Assembly: GCF_001294205.1 (NCBI RefSeq)
Contig: NZ_LAQT01000037.1
Coordinates: 62,001-126,000 of the forward strand
Length of the DNA: 64,000 bases
Reading direction: 5' to 3'
Origin: Amantichitinum ursilacus
GTDB taxonomy: Bacteria; Pseudomonadota; Gammaproteobacteria; Burkholderiales; Chitinibacteraceae
Shown: one piece after another, positions 34,762 to 45,800 of the stretch
How positions within the stretch are numbered: the stretch's first letter is position 1
How the letters are laid out: each line of letters starts with the position of its first letter
Made by a program: the position numbers and the translations under genes
Notes under the pieces: generated by a model
Database searches by the model: none
What the model was told of the DNA's origin: nothing
Seen by the model: the letters and a program-made list of their open reading frames with translations, nothing else

Positions 34762-36033
34762 TCAATCACGCGGCACGCGGCGTTTGAGCAAATCCAGCAC
34801 CCGTTGCGTTGCGCCGCGATGGGCGCTGGCAAAGCGCGTGGCGATCTTGCTGGCCTCGGCGCGGGCAGAGCGGTTATTCAGCCATTGCGCCGCCAGCCGC
34901 GCCACTTCGGTGGCATCCTGGCCTTGGCGCGCCGCGCCCACTTCCAGGGCCAGTTGCGCCGCCTGGGCAAAGTTGAAGGTCGATGGCCCCAATACCACCG
35001 GCGTGCCGGCCGCGCACGATTCAATCAGATTCTGGCTCCCAAACGGCAGGATGGAGCCGCCGATAATGGCCAAGTCAGCCAGCGCATACCAGGCATTCAG
35101 TTCGCCCATGCTATCGCCCAGCAATACCGTGGTTTCCAGCGGGATGGGCGTCTCATCCCACGCGCTGCGGCGTAGTGAACGCACGCCGCGTTGGCTCAGC
35201 AATTCCGCCACTTCGTTAAAGCGTTGCGGATGGCGTGGCACCAGCACCAGCAAGGTGTGCGGCGGCAGCGTCACCGCTTCCAGCGCGTCCAGCAGCAATG
35301 GCTCTTCGCCTTCGCGGCTGGAGGCGATCAGCAATACCGGGCGGTCGCCCACCAGCGTGCGCCAGTGCGCGCCGCGCGCCACCAGCTCAGTAGCGGGCTC
35401 GAAATCAAATTTAACGTTGCCCACCACGCTGACATTTTGTGCGCCCAGGGCGATCAGGCGCTCGGCGTCGGCTTTGCTTTGCGCAAAGGTGCCGGTCAGA
35501 CCGGTAATGGCGGGGCTGAGCAACCAGCGCACGCGGCGATAGCCCTCGGCCGATTTGGCGCTGAGCCGCGCGTTGACTAAAAACAGCGGTACTTTGCGGC
35601 GTTGGCAGGCGTGGACCAGATTGGGCCACAGTTCGGTTTCCATCAGCAGGCCGAACAGCGGTTGATAGCGCTTTAAAAACCGTTGCGTGGCGCCGGGATA
35701 ATCGTAAGGCAGATAGGCAATTTCGACGCGATCACCGAGCAGCGATTGCGCGGTCTCGCGGCCCGTCGGTGTCATGCAGGTCAGCAGCAGGGGGCGGCCC
35801 GGCCAGGCGCGTTCCAGCGCGTTGATCAACGGCACCGCGGCGCGCACTTCGCCCACCGACACCGCATGCAGCCAGATCACGCCGCTGACGCGCGTGGGCT
35901 GTTGGTAACGCGCCCAGCGTTCGTCCCAATTAAGCTTGTAGGCGGGCTGTTTGCGCGCGCGGCGCAGTAAATACAGTGCCACCCCCGGCGTCATGGCCCA
36001 CAGCAGCAGGTTGTACAACCAGCGCACGATCAT
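34762..36033 (-). CDS. waaA: 3-deoxy-D-manno-octulosonic acid (Kdo) transferase
   Basis: Adds Kdo to lipid IVA in LPS synthesis at the cytoplasmic face of the inner membrane. The 423-residue protein has an N-terminal membrane anchor (WLYNLLLWAMTPGVALYLL), WLHAVSVGEV, LMETELWPN, FLVNARLSAKSAEGY, VGNVKFD and the sugar-nucleotide region LGDSMGELNAWYALADLAIIGGS. The ATG at 36033 overlaps the waaC stop (ATGA), which fixes the start even though the frame is open upstream. Confidence 0.96.
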   Translation of the reverse strand: MIVRWLYNLLLWAMTPGVALYLLRRARKQPAYKLNWDERWARYQQPTRVSGVIWLHAVSVGEVRAAVPLINALERAWPGRPLLLTCMTPTGRETAQSLLGDRVEIAYLPYDYPGATQRFLKRYQPLFGLLMETELWPNLVHACQRRKVPLFLVNARLSAKSAEGYRRVRWLLSPAITGLTGTFAQSKADAERLIALGAQNVSVVGNVKFDFEPATELVARGAHWRTLVGDRPVLLIASSREGEEPLLLDALEAVTLPPHTLLVLVPRHPQRFNEVAELLSQRGVRSLRRSAWDETPIPLETTVLLGDSMGELNAWYALADLAIIGGSILPFGSQNLIESCAAGTPVVLGPSTFNFAQAAQLALEVGAARQGQDATEVARLAAQWLNNRSARAEASKIATRFASAHRGATQRVLDLLKRRVPRD

Positions 36034-36989
36034 GCGCGCATCCCGGTTTGGGTGGCTTGCCAGACTTCGTCCACGCTGGGCACGACGCCCATTGCGCCCA
36101 GGTTGACGGCATAGGTGGTGGCCAGCACGCCGGTTTGCGTGGGGTCGGATGCGCAATAAATCGCCACCACGGGCGTGGCCATGGCCGCGGCCAGATGCGC
36201 CAGCCCCGTATCGACGCCGACCACTACGCGCGCATCGGCCAGCAAGGTGGCGGCTTCGGTCAGGCTGATGCGGGGCGCGGCCACGGCGTTGGGGATGGCG
36301 GCGGCCAGGCGCTCGGCCCGCGCTTGTTCGCGCGCACTGCCCCACGGCAGGATGCAGGCCAGCCCGCGTTGCGCCAGCCGCGCGCCCAAAGCCACCCAAT
36401 GCGCTTCGGGCCATTCCTTGTCTTCGCGGCTGGTGGCCGACAGCAAGACGGCGTACGGCGTGGTGGGCAGCCACGACAAATGCACGTCGGGCCGCGGCAA
36501 ACCGTAGTCGATGGCGCTGGGTGAGATGTAATTGAGCGCGCCTGAGGCAATCTGGCGCACGCGTTCAATCGCCGGTTGGTCCCACACCCCGGGTATCTTG
36601 TTGCGATACATCAGCGCGGCCAGCGGTTCGCGCGCCCAGCTGCGATCGGGCCCCGCCACCGGGCCGTGGGCAATCTGCGCCACCAGGGCGCTTTTAATCA
36701 GGCCTTGGACATCCAGCACCATGTCATAGCGTTGTTTGCGTAAGCCTGTCAGTGCGGCACCGATATCGGCACGCGTATCGGCGCGCCAGAATGACTTGCG
36801 CCAGCGTCGCATGGCGATGGGTACCACATCGCGCACGGCCGGATGCAGCCGGGGCAGGGCCGCAAAGCTTTCTTCGCAAACCCAGTCCAGACGCAGGCCA
36901 GGCAGGGCGCGCGCCATGTCCGTCACCGCAGGCATGGCGTGGATGATGTCACCCATCGAAGAGAGTTTGACCAACAGTATTTTCGGCAT
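36030..36989 (-). CDS. waaC: LPS heptosyltransferase I
   Basis: Transfers the first heptose to Kdo of the LPS inner core. GT9 family, 319 residues: MPKILLVKLSSMGDIIHAMPAVTD at the N-terminus, DVQGLIKSALVA, and the donor-binding region VVGVDTGLAHLAAAMATPVVAIYCASDP. The ATG at 36989 gives the family start, with another ATG three codons upstream. It is translated together with waaA. Confidence 0.95.
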   Translation of the reverse strand: MPKILLVKLSSMGDIIHAMPAVTDMARALPGLRLDWVCEESFAALPRLHPAVRDVVPIAMRRWRKSFWRADTRADIGAALTGLRKQRYDMVLDVQGLIKSALVAQIAHGPVAGPDRSWAREPLAALMYRNKIPGVWDQPAIERVRQIASGALNYISPSAIDYGLPRPDVHLSWLPTTPYAVLLSATSREDKEWPEAHWVALGARLAQRGLACILPWGSAREQARAERLAAAIPNAVAAPRISLTEAATLLADARVVVGVDTGLAHLAAAMATPVVAIYCASDPTQTGVLATTYAVNLGAMGVVPSVDEVWQATQTGMRA

Positions 36990-37078
36990 GGGCGGCATTC
37001 TAGCAGGCCGCGCGCTTTGGCACAGGCGGCCCGTTCTGGCTACACTGGCGGTTAATCGATAACGTTTGCGAACCTTGC

Positions 37079-37735
37079 ATGAATATTTCTGTGCGTGTTG
37101 TCTGGATTATCGCCCTGTTGGGCTGGTTGTTTGCTGCATGCGGGTTGGCAGCCTGGTGGCGCTTACGCGAAGACTTTTTGCGCCTGGCGCAACGGCATAC
37201 GCAAAAGAACGGTATCGATCCGCTCACGGGTTTATCGCTGCGCGACCGCTTTCTGGAAGACGCGGCCGTGGCGGTTAACCGCGCGCAACGGAATGGCCAG
37301 CCGCTGAGTGTGATTCTGGTGGGCATTGAAGACATGCACGGCATCAATCAGCGCCACGGCCATCTGGGCGGCGATCTGGTGCTGAAACAACTGGCCGAGA
37401 TGTGCCGCGAAAACCTGCGCGACTTTGATATCGTCGGGCGCTTTTCCAGCGAAGAGGTGGCGTTGGTGTTGGTGGATACCGCCGAAAGCGGCGCGCAGAT
37501 TGTCGCCAACCGGCTGTTAACGCGCAGTAGCGCCCATACAGTGGCCCTGCCCGATGGGCAGCAGTTTGAATTTGGCGTGGGTGTCGGGATCAGCCAGCTG
37601 CATGACGAACGCGAAACCGCCGAAGACCTGTTGCTGGGCGCGGATGCCGATCTGGCCTTGCGCCGTGCGGCGCGCAAACCGGGCTCGGCACGGGTGATCA
37701 ACGGCACGCCGCCTGCTCCGGCCGCATTGGCGTGA
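37079..37735 (+). CDS. Membrane-anchored GGDEF-domain protein with degenerate active site
   Basis: A 218-residue protein with one N-terminal transmembrane helix (VVWIIALLGWLFAACGLAAWW) and a GGDEF fold starting at GIDPLTGLSLRDRFLE. The signature position reads RFSSEEVALVL in place of R-GGDEF. Both glycines are replaced by Ser and the Asp-Glu pair by Glu-Glu, so cyclase activity is doubtful. The rest of the fold (HGHLGGDLVLKQLA; GVGVGISQL) is intact. It may bind GTP or c-di-GMP or act as a scaffold. It is divergent from waaC, and the next small gene starts 11 bp later. Confidence 0.85.
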   Translation: MNISVRVVWIIALLGWLFAACGLAAWWRLREDFLRLAQRHTQKNGIDPLTGLSLRDRFLEDAAVAVNRAQRNGQPLSVILVGIEDMHGINQRHGHLGGDLVLKQLAEMCRENLRDFDIVGRFSSEEVALVLVDTAESGAQIVANRLLTRSSAHTVALPDGQQFEFGVGVGISQLHDERETAEDLLLGADADLALRRAARKPGSARVINGTPPAPAALA

Positions 37736-37745
37736 GGGCCGCAGC

Positions 37746-38015
37746 ATGAAGATCGTGCGTGTGATTGAAGTGTGGGAAAAAGACCTCGACGGCGCGTTTG
37801 TGGGCTATCTGCCAGTGGCTGATACGCTCTCGCTGCCGTTTCTGTTTGGCTTGTTCGCGCACGAGCAAGACCGGCCCGACCCCGAGATGAAGTTGTCTTA
37901 TATGCTCGATGCCCGCCGCATTGAGGCGCTGCAACCGTGGGTGGCGCAGCAAATGGACGCCGCGCAATTCGATTACATTCTCACCGCCCACCGCTACCCG
38001 GACCAACCCGCGTAA
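37746..38015 (+). CDS. Small conserved hypothetical protein
   Basis: An 89-residue soluble acidic protein that I do not recognise. It has a beta-strand opening (MKIVRVIEVWEKDLDGAFVGYLP), a middle rich in Phe/Leu, and no cysteine or signal peptide. The ATG at 37746 is 11 bp after the GGDEF gene, so the two are probably co-transcribed. The codon pattern matches the neighbours, which supports a real gene. A dispersed repeat starts 15 bp past its stop. Confidence 0.7.
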   Translation: MKIVRVIEVWEKDLDGAFVGYLPVADTLSLPFLFGLFAHEQDRPDPEMKLSYMLDARRIEALQPWVAQQMDAAQFDYILTAHRYPDQPA

Positions 38016-38030
38016 ACCGACGCCGTCGCA

Positions 38031-38294
38031 TAGGGTGGGTCATGACCCACCAGCCAAAGCCAACGAGAAGAAAATAACGGGTTGCGAGGTACTTCTTCGC
38101 GGCTTTGAGTGGTGGGTCATGACCCACCCTATTTCTGTAGCGCGATCACATAGGGTGGGTCTGGACCCACCAAGTAAAGCCAACGAGAAGAACAACGCGG
38201 TTTCAAAGTTCTTCTTCGCGGCTTTGAGCGGTGGGTCACGACCCACCCTATTTCTGTCGCGCGATCACATCGGGTGGGTCTAGGCCCACCCGAT
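38031..38294. repeat. Tandem array of the GGTGGGTC palindromic repeat (two units plus a half unit)
   Basis: Units at 38031-38131 and 38151-38250, then a half unit at 38269-38294; the period is 120 bp. Each unit starts TAGGGTGGGTC, ends GACCCACCCTA, and has a palindrome GGTGGGTCnnGACCCACC at each end. The inner segment contains AAAGCCAACGAGAAGAA and its partner TTCTTCGCGGCTTTGAG, so a whole unit can fold as one long hairpin. The spacers are near-identical (TTTCTGTmGCGCGATCACA, where m is a or c). The half unit lies at the 3' end of the LPMO gene and could terminate it. Non-coding; long frames across it are artefacts. Confidence 0.9.
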
Positions 38295-38297
38295 GGC

Positions 38298-39617
38298 TTA
38301 CTTGCAGCTACCGAGGTCTTGCCAGACGCCCCATTGGCCGCTGGCCGAGGGGTTGTCGTTTTGCGTCCACCATTTGTTCTGGTAGTTGTGCGCGCTGTAG
38401 CTGACCTTGGTGCCTGCGGTGGCGTATGCCTGCGTGGCCACCCATGCCGGTGCGCAACTGGTTGATGGCGTTGGGGTTGGCGCGGGGGTGGGCGCGGGCG
38501 TTGGCGTCGGCGTGGGCACGGGCACGGGCGTCGGAACCGGCGTCGGTGCCGGCGTTGGCGCAGGCGTCGGGTTCGGCGTTGGTGTTGGCGTTGGTGTTGG
38601 CGTTGGCGCAGGTGTCGGCGTCGGCGTCGGCGTCACCCCATTCACATCCACCTGCCACGTATACGTATTGCCATCGCGCGAATACACATGGTTGCCCGTT
38701 GCATTCTTTTGCGGCGAAACCGTGCCGTCGGTGCCCAGCGTGCCGATGCTCACATAGCGGGACGAGGTATTCACCGTCTGCGCCATATAAAACGGCCAGT
38801 TGGCCGCCAGATACATGGCATCACCATTGGCGCTATAGGTGCTCATGGTGGTCGACCACGTTTCCAGATCGGCGCCGTTCTTGTCGAACAGCCGGAACAC
38901 CACCTTGGTGCCATCGGCCAGGTTCTGCGCGGCGGTCACCGTGCCCAGGTCTTTAAAGCTGGATACCACCGGGGTAAAGCTCACATCCGAGCACGAATAA
39001 AATGCCTCGGTGCTGTCCGAGCGCTGCCACGTCGCATAAATCACATGGTGGCCGCTTTTGCCGGTGGGCAAGGTGCAGCTCAGGTGATAGCGATTGTTAG
39101 CGTCGGCGGTCAGGTTGCCCAGCGTGCAGAACTGTTGCAGATCGGACCATTTCAGCGGCGCGGTCTCACTCCAGCCATCGCGCGTCACATACAGCGTCCA
39201 CGCCTTGGTGGCGTGCTTGGCGGTGGCGTTCCAGACAAAGTCGAACTTGCCGTTGGCGTCGGGCGCGATCACCGTGGTGGCCCAGTCCTGACGCGGCAAA
39301 TCCAGCCCGGCATAGTTGGCCTTGCCGCCCGCGCACAACTGGCCATCGGGCACGACCGCTTGATGATTGCTGTTGGCGTTGGCCTGGTTCACGCCCGCCC
39401 AGTCATACAACATCTGCGGCCCGGACAGCGCCACCGCCGCCTGGCACGCCGCCGAAGTGGGCGCTTCGGGGCCTTCTTTAAAGCACTTGTAGACGCGGCT
39501 GATGGGCGATTCCATCGAGCCGTGCGCCAGCGCCGGTTGCGCCAGTCCGGCCAGCAGGGCCAGGCATAGCGGGGTCATGATGCAACGTGCTACGGACTTG
39601 TGTGTTACCGGTTTCAT
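38298..39617 (-). CDS. Secreted chitin-active lytic polysaccharide monooxygenase (AA10) with CBM5/12
   Basis: Exported copper enzyme for oxidative cleavage of chitin, 439 residues. The signal peptide ends ALA before [10 protein letters not shown], so the mature N-terminal His can form the copper brace. An AA10 domain spans about residues 32-225 ([19 protein letters not shown] for the second His, and the CTL...[15 protein letters not shown] end). A second beta domain like GbpA domain 2 follows (about 225-330), then a Pro-Thr linker (about 335-390) and a C-terminal CBM5/12 ([32 protein letters not shown]). It stands alone, with the palindromic repeat array beyond its stop. It is evidence for a chitinolytic lifestyle. 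Confidence 0.95.
   Translation of the reverse strand: MKPVTHKSVARCIMTPLCLALLAGLAQPALAHGSMESPISRVYKCFKEGPEAPTSAACQAAVALSGPQMLYDWAGVNQANANSNHQAVVPDGQLCAGGKANYAGLDLPRQDWATTVIAPDANGKFDFVWNATAKHATKAWTLYVTRDGWSETAPLKWSDLQQFCTLGNLTADANNRYHLSCTLPTGKSGHHVIYATWQRSDSTEAFYSCSDVSFTPVVSSFKDLGTVTAAQNLADGTKVVFRLFDKNGADLETWSTTMSTYSANGDAMYLAANWPFYMAQTVNTSSRYVSIGTLGTDGTVSPQKNATGNHVYSRDGNTYTWQVDVNGVTPTPTPTPAPTPTPTPTPTPNPTPAPTPAPTPVPTPVPVPTPTPTPAPTPAPTPTPSTSCAPAWVATQAYATAGTKVSYSAHNYQNKWWTQNDNPSASGQWGVWQDLGSCK
38463..38633 (-). repeat. Hexanucleotide-like repeat encoding the Thr-Pro linker of the LPMO
   Basis: Imperfect iterations of GTTGGC/GTCGGC-type hexamers (plus-strand reading) encode alternating Thr-Pro with Ala, Val or Asn substitutions. 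Six-base units keep the frame, so slippage would change linker length without inactivating the enzyme. Confidence 0.85.
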
Positions 39618-39812
39618 TTAAAACTCCTCTTTCCTCTGGTTTTGGTCGGACCTGGCAACAGGCCTCTGTTTTAGCGATCAAGGCCATGTATACAAGCCAG
39701 CCAGGTCACGGCTAACAGTAGGAAAGGGGTTGCCTTGATACAAGGCAGATACAAATGGGCGGGCTCGGCGGCGCGGTGGGCGGCGGATTGGGCGGGCGGG
39801 TCGCGCCCATAG

Positions 39813-39838
39813 AAAAAGGCTGCCGAAGCAGCCTTTTT
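39813..39838. terminator. Bidirectional Rho-independent terminator after chpA
   Basis: A perfect 11-bp stem AAAAAGGCTGC/GCAGCCTTTTT with a four-base loop (TTCG on the minus strand), 30 bp past the chpA stop. Confidence 0.92.
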
Positions 39839-39867
39839 GCGTAATGCATCAAACCGTGCCAGCGCGC

Positions 39868-42800
39868 TTAGCTATGCACGTACTGGCGAATATGCGCCAG
39901 CAGTTCATCTTCCTGATACGGCTTGCCCAGGAACACATTCACGCCCAGTTCGTTGGCGTAATTGCGGTGCTTATCGGCGGTGCGCGACGTGATCATGATG
40001 ATCGGAATATGGCGCGTATCGTCGTTGGCGCGGATGTTACGCGTCAGCTCAAAGCCATCCATACGCGGCATTTCGATATCGACCAGCATCACCGCCGGCT
40101 TCAGATCCTGCAACTGCTGCAGCGCATCCACGCCGTCCTTGGCGGTCTGCACCTGGAAGCCTTCGCGTGCCAGCAAACGGCCGGTAATCTTGCGCACGGT
40201 CAGCGAGTCATCCACCACCATGATCACCGGTACGGTTTGCAGTTGCTCTGCGCGCGTCGGTGCGGCCTGGCCAGTTTGCGTTGCTACTTCACCGCGGGCC
40301 AGCAGCGCCAGCGGGTTCATGATCAGCACGATGTCGCCGTTACCCAGCACGGTGGAGCCCGCCACGCCCGGAATGCGCGCCAGCTGCGGCCCGATCGCCT
40401 TGACGACCACTTCCTGGTTTTTAACCAGTTCGTCCACGTGCAAGGCCATGCGGTTGGCGCCCGAACGCAGCAACAGCACGGTGGAGAAGCGCTTGGTTTC
40501 CGGCATGCTGCTCGCGTCACCCAACAAGCGCGGGAAATACGAGAACGGATAGCGGCTGCCCAGCCATTCCTGCGCGCGTTGGTCATACAAACGCGCCAGC
40601 GCTTCCTGTTTCAGTTCCTGCACCTGTTCGATCATCACCGACGGAATCGCGTACAGGCGGCCCGCAGCTTTAACCAGCAACACTTGCGTCACCGCCAGGG
40701 TCAGCGGCAGGTTGATGGTAAACGTCGTGCCCACACCCACTTCGCTGCTGACGTCGACGCGGCCGCCCAGGTTACCGATTTCGTTCTTCACCACGTCCAT
40801 GCCAATACCACGGCCAGACAGTTGCGTGACGGCCGAGGCGGTGGAGAAGCCCGGCTCAAAAATCATCTGCATCAGATCGCGGTCGGCCACGTCCTGGCCG
40901 TCGGTGATCAGGCCTTTCTCCAGCGCCTTGGCGCGGATGCGCGGCAGGTTCAGGCCCTTGCCGTCATCCTTCAGCAGCAGCACCAGTTCGTTGCCTTCCT
41001 GGCGCACTTCCACCAACACTTCACCAAACTCGCTCTTGCCAGCGGCGGCGCGCTCTTCCGGGCTTTCCAGGCCATGGTCGATGGCGTTACGCAGCATATG
41101 CTCGAACGGCGAAATCATTTTTTCCAGCACGCCGCGGTCAATTTCGACGCGCGCGCCGCGCAATTCCAGGTTGACCTTCTTGCCGGTCTCTTTACCCGTG
41201 GTGCGGGTCAGGCGGTACAGACGATCCGAAATGCTTGAGAACGGCACCATGCGCACGCGCATCAGGCTCTGTTGCAGTTCTTTGGTCATGCGCGCTTGCG
41301 AGTTCAGCGCCGCGCTCGATTCGTCCAGGTTTTTCAGCAAGTTGTGCTGAATGGTCGAAACGTCGTTCACGCTTTCCGCGATAAAGCGGGTGATCTCTTG
41401 CAGACGGGTAAAGCGGTCAAATTCCAGCGGATCAAACGAGGCTTCCAGCGAGTTGCCAATGTCCTTCTCGCGCGCCTGCATTTGCGATTCGGCCTGGATT
41501 TCCAGCTCACGCATCTGGCCGCGCAAACGCGTCACGTTTTCGGTCAGATCCAGCAGCGAGCTCTTCAGCGCCAGCATTTCCGATTCGATCCGCGCACGCG
41601 AAATCGACACTTCACCGGCCTGGTTAACCAGCTCATCCACCAGTTCCGATTTAACGCGGATGGTGGTTTTGCCTTCGGCATCGGGTGCGGCCACCAGCGC
41701 CTGGGCGCGCGGTGCGGCCTGTTGCACGGCGATGCCGCTCACCACGTCGGCGGGCTTGGCTTTGCGGCCCGACAGTTCGTCGAACAGCAAGCTGGTCAGG
41801 TCGTAATCGTTTTCCAGTTCTTCCAGCAGCGGGCCGGAGAAATGCGCGCCGGCGGCCAGCAAGCGCGATTCCATGCGGTGCACCGCTTCGCCCATGCGCA
41901 TCGCGCCAGACATCCGCGCGCTGCCTTTCAGCGTGTGCAACACGCGCTTGAGCTTGTCGGCATCGCTATCGTCGCCTTCATGCAGTGCGCGCAGTACGGC
42001 GCCGATTTGCGGCAGCAGCTCGTCGCCTTCTTCGATAAAGACCGGCAGCAATTGCTCGTCGATTTCATCGGTCAGCGCTTCGTCCAGCTCGGCCTTGCGC
42101 TCGGTCAGCGTGCCGCTGCCTTGCGTCAACAGGTTATCGAGCGGCGAATCCGGCGCATCGGTGGCTGGCGGCACAAACGCCAGTTGTTGCTCCGGCGCAA
42201 ATACCGGGTCGGCCAGACCCAGCGCGGCGGCGGGCGCATAAGCGGCTTCTTCGGCTTCGATCTCGCCCAGGTCGGCTTCAACCGGTACGTCGTGATGGGC
42301 GTTGTGATGCGCGGCGTCGGCATCATGCGGCTCAAACGGCGCCACTTCGGTATTCCAGCTGTCTTGCGGCAGATCCAGCACGGTGTGCTCAAGATGCGTA
42401 TCCGCGTCGACGGTGTCGAGGTTGTCTTCGGGCAGCACATCTTCGGCCACGCCCAGATCAATCTCGGCCACGTCATCCAGCGGTTCCAGCTTGCTGGTCG
42501 GCGGGTCTTCCATTTCGGCTTCGGCCGCCATGGCTTCAGCGCCGCTGATTTCGCTGATCTCGCTGAGGTCAGCCGGGGCTTCGTCCAGCGTCAGCGTATC
42601 GTCGTCGCTCAGCGCTTCCAGTTCGGCTTCGTGGGCGGGTACGTCCTCCACCAACGGCGCGGCCGCCGGTGTCGTATCCAGCACGCTGGCGGCGATATCG
42701 GCCGGTACTTCCAGATCCAGATTCAGATCGGCTTCGTCGAGCGCGATTTCGAATTCGGGCGCGGCCATATCGACCGTGTGTTCCACCGGCACCAGTTCGT

Positions 42801-45800
42801 CCAGCTCGTCCAGCGACAAGGAAATATCCTCGTCCTCATCAGCCACCGACACCGCTTCGGGCGCGGCGGGCAGGCTCAGTTCCAGCGCTGCGCTGTCTTC
42901 CAGCGCCAGGTCCAGCGCGGTATCGGCCAGCGAGATCTCGTCGTCGTGCGCCAGCTGCGGCGTATCCAGATTCAGATCCAGGCTCAACACGTCTTCGATG
43001 CCCGGTGCTTCCAGGTTCAACACCAGGCTATCAGCGGGGTCAGCCGGTTCGGCTTCAGCGGCCAAGTCGGTTTCGACCACGCCCGCGTCTGCGGCGAGGC
43101 CGGCATCCGGCGCCGATTCAAAGCTGAAGTTGGCCGCTTCATCCGCGTCCAGCGCCGTCGAAAACTCGATCGGCTCAGCCGTCATCGCGGCGGTGGTTTC
43201 TTCGCGGCTTAGCGTGGGGCTGCTGGCTTCCAGCAATTCCAGATCGGCGCTGTGCGCGGACGGGTCTTGCTCGTCCGACGGCAGATCAAAGGTGAATTCA
43301 TCGTCAGCGACCAGGTCGGCGCTGGCGTCATCAGCCAGCTCGAAGCCCGCTTCCGGCGCGGCATGCGCGGCGAATGCTTCGGCGCTTTCCACGCTGGCAA
43401 AGTCAGCCGGCGACACGGCATCGAGTTCGATCGGTGCGGCAGCCGGGCTGTCTTCCAGCGACAATTCCAGCGCTTCTTCGTGCAGCGCGGCCAGCTGGCC
43501 GATCTCGAAGGTGGCGTAGGTCGGCGCTTCGCGGTTGAAAATCTGATGCAGTTGTTCTTCGACGCGCGTTACCGCGCCACCCAGCAGCGGCCCTTGTTCG
43601 TACACGCGCTCGCCCAGTTCCTGCACGGCGTGTTCGATGGCATAGGACAACTCGCCCAGACCGCGGAAACCGGCCGTGGAGGCGATGCCGCCCAGCGTAT
43701 GCGCGGCCAGCAAAAAGTCCGGCGGCAGGCGGTTGCCTTGCGCCAGCGCGTTGCGACCCGTCACCAGCGCGTGCAGATGGCGTTCGGCTTCGTCGCGGAA
43801 AATGCTGAACAGCGTGGCCGACACGGTCACGTCGCCCACTTGCACATCGGCCGGGCTGTCTTCTTGCTCGGCGTGCGGTGTGGCTTCGGGCGTTACCGAA
43901 GCCACCGATACGGTCGGCAATCCACCGGCCGGAGCGTTATCCAGCGCGGTCTTCAGCGCATCGGCGCGCTGGATCAGCTCGTCCGAATCCACCGAAGCCG
44001 TGCCCGTATTGGACAGTTGTTCCACCCAACGCTGGAAGGCGTCGTGGCTGTCTTCGATCAACGCCAGCAAATCCTGCGTGGCAGGTTGTTCGGCCTGCAG
44101 CCATTTGTTCATTACTTGCTCAATCGCCCAGGCGGCTTCGCCCAGATGATTCAGGCCCACCATGCGACCGCTGCCCTTCAGCGTATGGAAGGCGCGGCGC
44201 AGTACGGTCAGCGCTTCGCGGTCGTGCGGGGCGGTCTTGCAGATGGCGACCTGGCTGGCGATGGTGGCCAGCACTTCCACCGCTTCTTCGAGGTAAACCT
44301 CCAGCAACTCGGCGTCCACCGCTTCGTCGGACTGCGGCAAGGCGCGCGGTGCGGCGGCGGCTTCGATCACTTCGGGTGCGGCGGTTTCTTCCACCACCGC
44401 GGCGGCGGCCGGGGCGATCATCGGCGGCTCGGCTTCCAGCGCCGCGGCCACGTCGGTGACTTCGGGCTGCGGCGGCACAAAACCGGTCATGCGGGTCAGC
44501 ATCGGCTGCACCAGCGTGGCGTTCTCGTCGCGGCCTTGTTCCATCGCATCGATATAGAAGCCGATGACGGAGAAGCCTTCGGCCAGTTCTTCCAGCTCGG
44601 CGTGCGTGGGCGCTTCTTCGCGGCCGGCAAACATCTGCACGCGTTCCTGGCAAGCTTGCAGCAACAGCACGGCGTCGTCGCAACCCAGCATCATCAGCGC
44701 GCCTTGTACCTGGCGCACGCTTGGGTCGATCGATTGCAGCACGTCGCGTTGCGTGGCATCGCGGAAGAAGGTGTCGAGCGATTCTTCAATCACTTGCAGG
44801 TTGCTGCGCATTTCTTGCGCCAGCTGAGCAACCAGCAGTTTTTCTTGCGCCTCGCGGCTGACAGCATCCAGCTGCGGCAGTTCGACGTCGGCGTTCGGGT
44901 CTTCCAGCCGGCGCACCATCGCCTGCGCTTGCTCGTCAAATTCGGGCGAGGTTTGCGGGTAGATGGCCAGTGCGTTGTCGGCCAGCAGCAGGGCGGTGGC
45001 CAGTTCCAGCGCTTCGCTTTCGCCGATGCCGCCCTGGCGATACCGGTCGAGCGCCAGGCGTACGCCTTTCCACAAGCCGGCAAGGCCCGGGATTTCGAGT
45101 TCGGCGGAGCGTTGCTCCAGTTGTTCCACATCGCTGCTTAGCGCGGGCAAACGTTCGGCCTGGCCCGCCGCCACGCGGCTCCACAATTCTTTGGTGGTGG
45201 CCAGATCATCGCGCAGCGTACGCGCGGCTTGCAGGCGCGCTTGCGCTTCGGGCGACAGCGTATCGGCGGCGGCGTCGGCCAGCATGCCGGGCAACTGGAA
45301 TGAGGTGCGCAGATGTTGCGCCAGCGTGCTCTGGCTGTCCTGGTGCGCCAGGATGTACAGCAGATCGCGGAACAGACGCTCGGCCACCTTGCCCGAGCCA
45401 TCGGAAAGGCGACGCAATTGCAGGTTCATGCGCATCAGCAATGCGCGCGCATCCAGATCCAGCTCGGCGCGGTTGGTGGGCAGCGCGTCGACCACTGCCG
45501 CAGCGCTCCACCAGAACGCGCGGGTAATGCCGGTATGCTGTGCCGCGGCCAGTTCGGACAAGCTGCGCGCCATTGCGGTGGCGCCACCGGCGTCCTTGTT
45601 ACGCAGATAGCGCAGCAGGCCCGATTCAAAGCGCGTGCGTTGTTGGCGTACCCAGGTCGACCAGGCGGCCGGGTCGACTTGCGAGGTCGGCAGATTGGCC
45701 GGCACGTCCAGTTCGCCCAGTTGCGGAAAGAACAGCTCCGCGCCCGAACCTTGCGCGCCATGCAGTTGCGCCAGTTTGGCAAACGGCTCGCGCAGCGCCA

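Noticed and set aside
34762-36474. A longer 570-residue version of WaaA
   Set aside because: The extra 147 residues are waaC read in another frame; the ATGA overlap at 36030-36033 fixes the start.
37909-38283. Frames translating as repeated MTHPIS/GGSRPTL-type peptides over the 38-kb repeats (also near 50.6 and 61.8 kb)
   Set aside because: They are translations of the palindromic repeat element, not proteins.
38031-38294. CRISPR array
   Set aside because: Only two and a half 120-bp units with near-identical spacers and internal palindromes, and no cas genes nearby.
38407-38757. Plus-strand frame rich in Val-Gly-Val-Gly
   Set aside because: Complement of the Thr-Pro linker of the LPMO.
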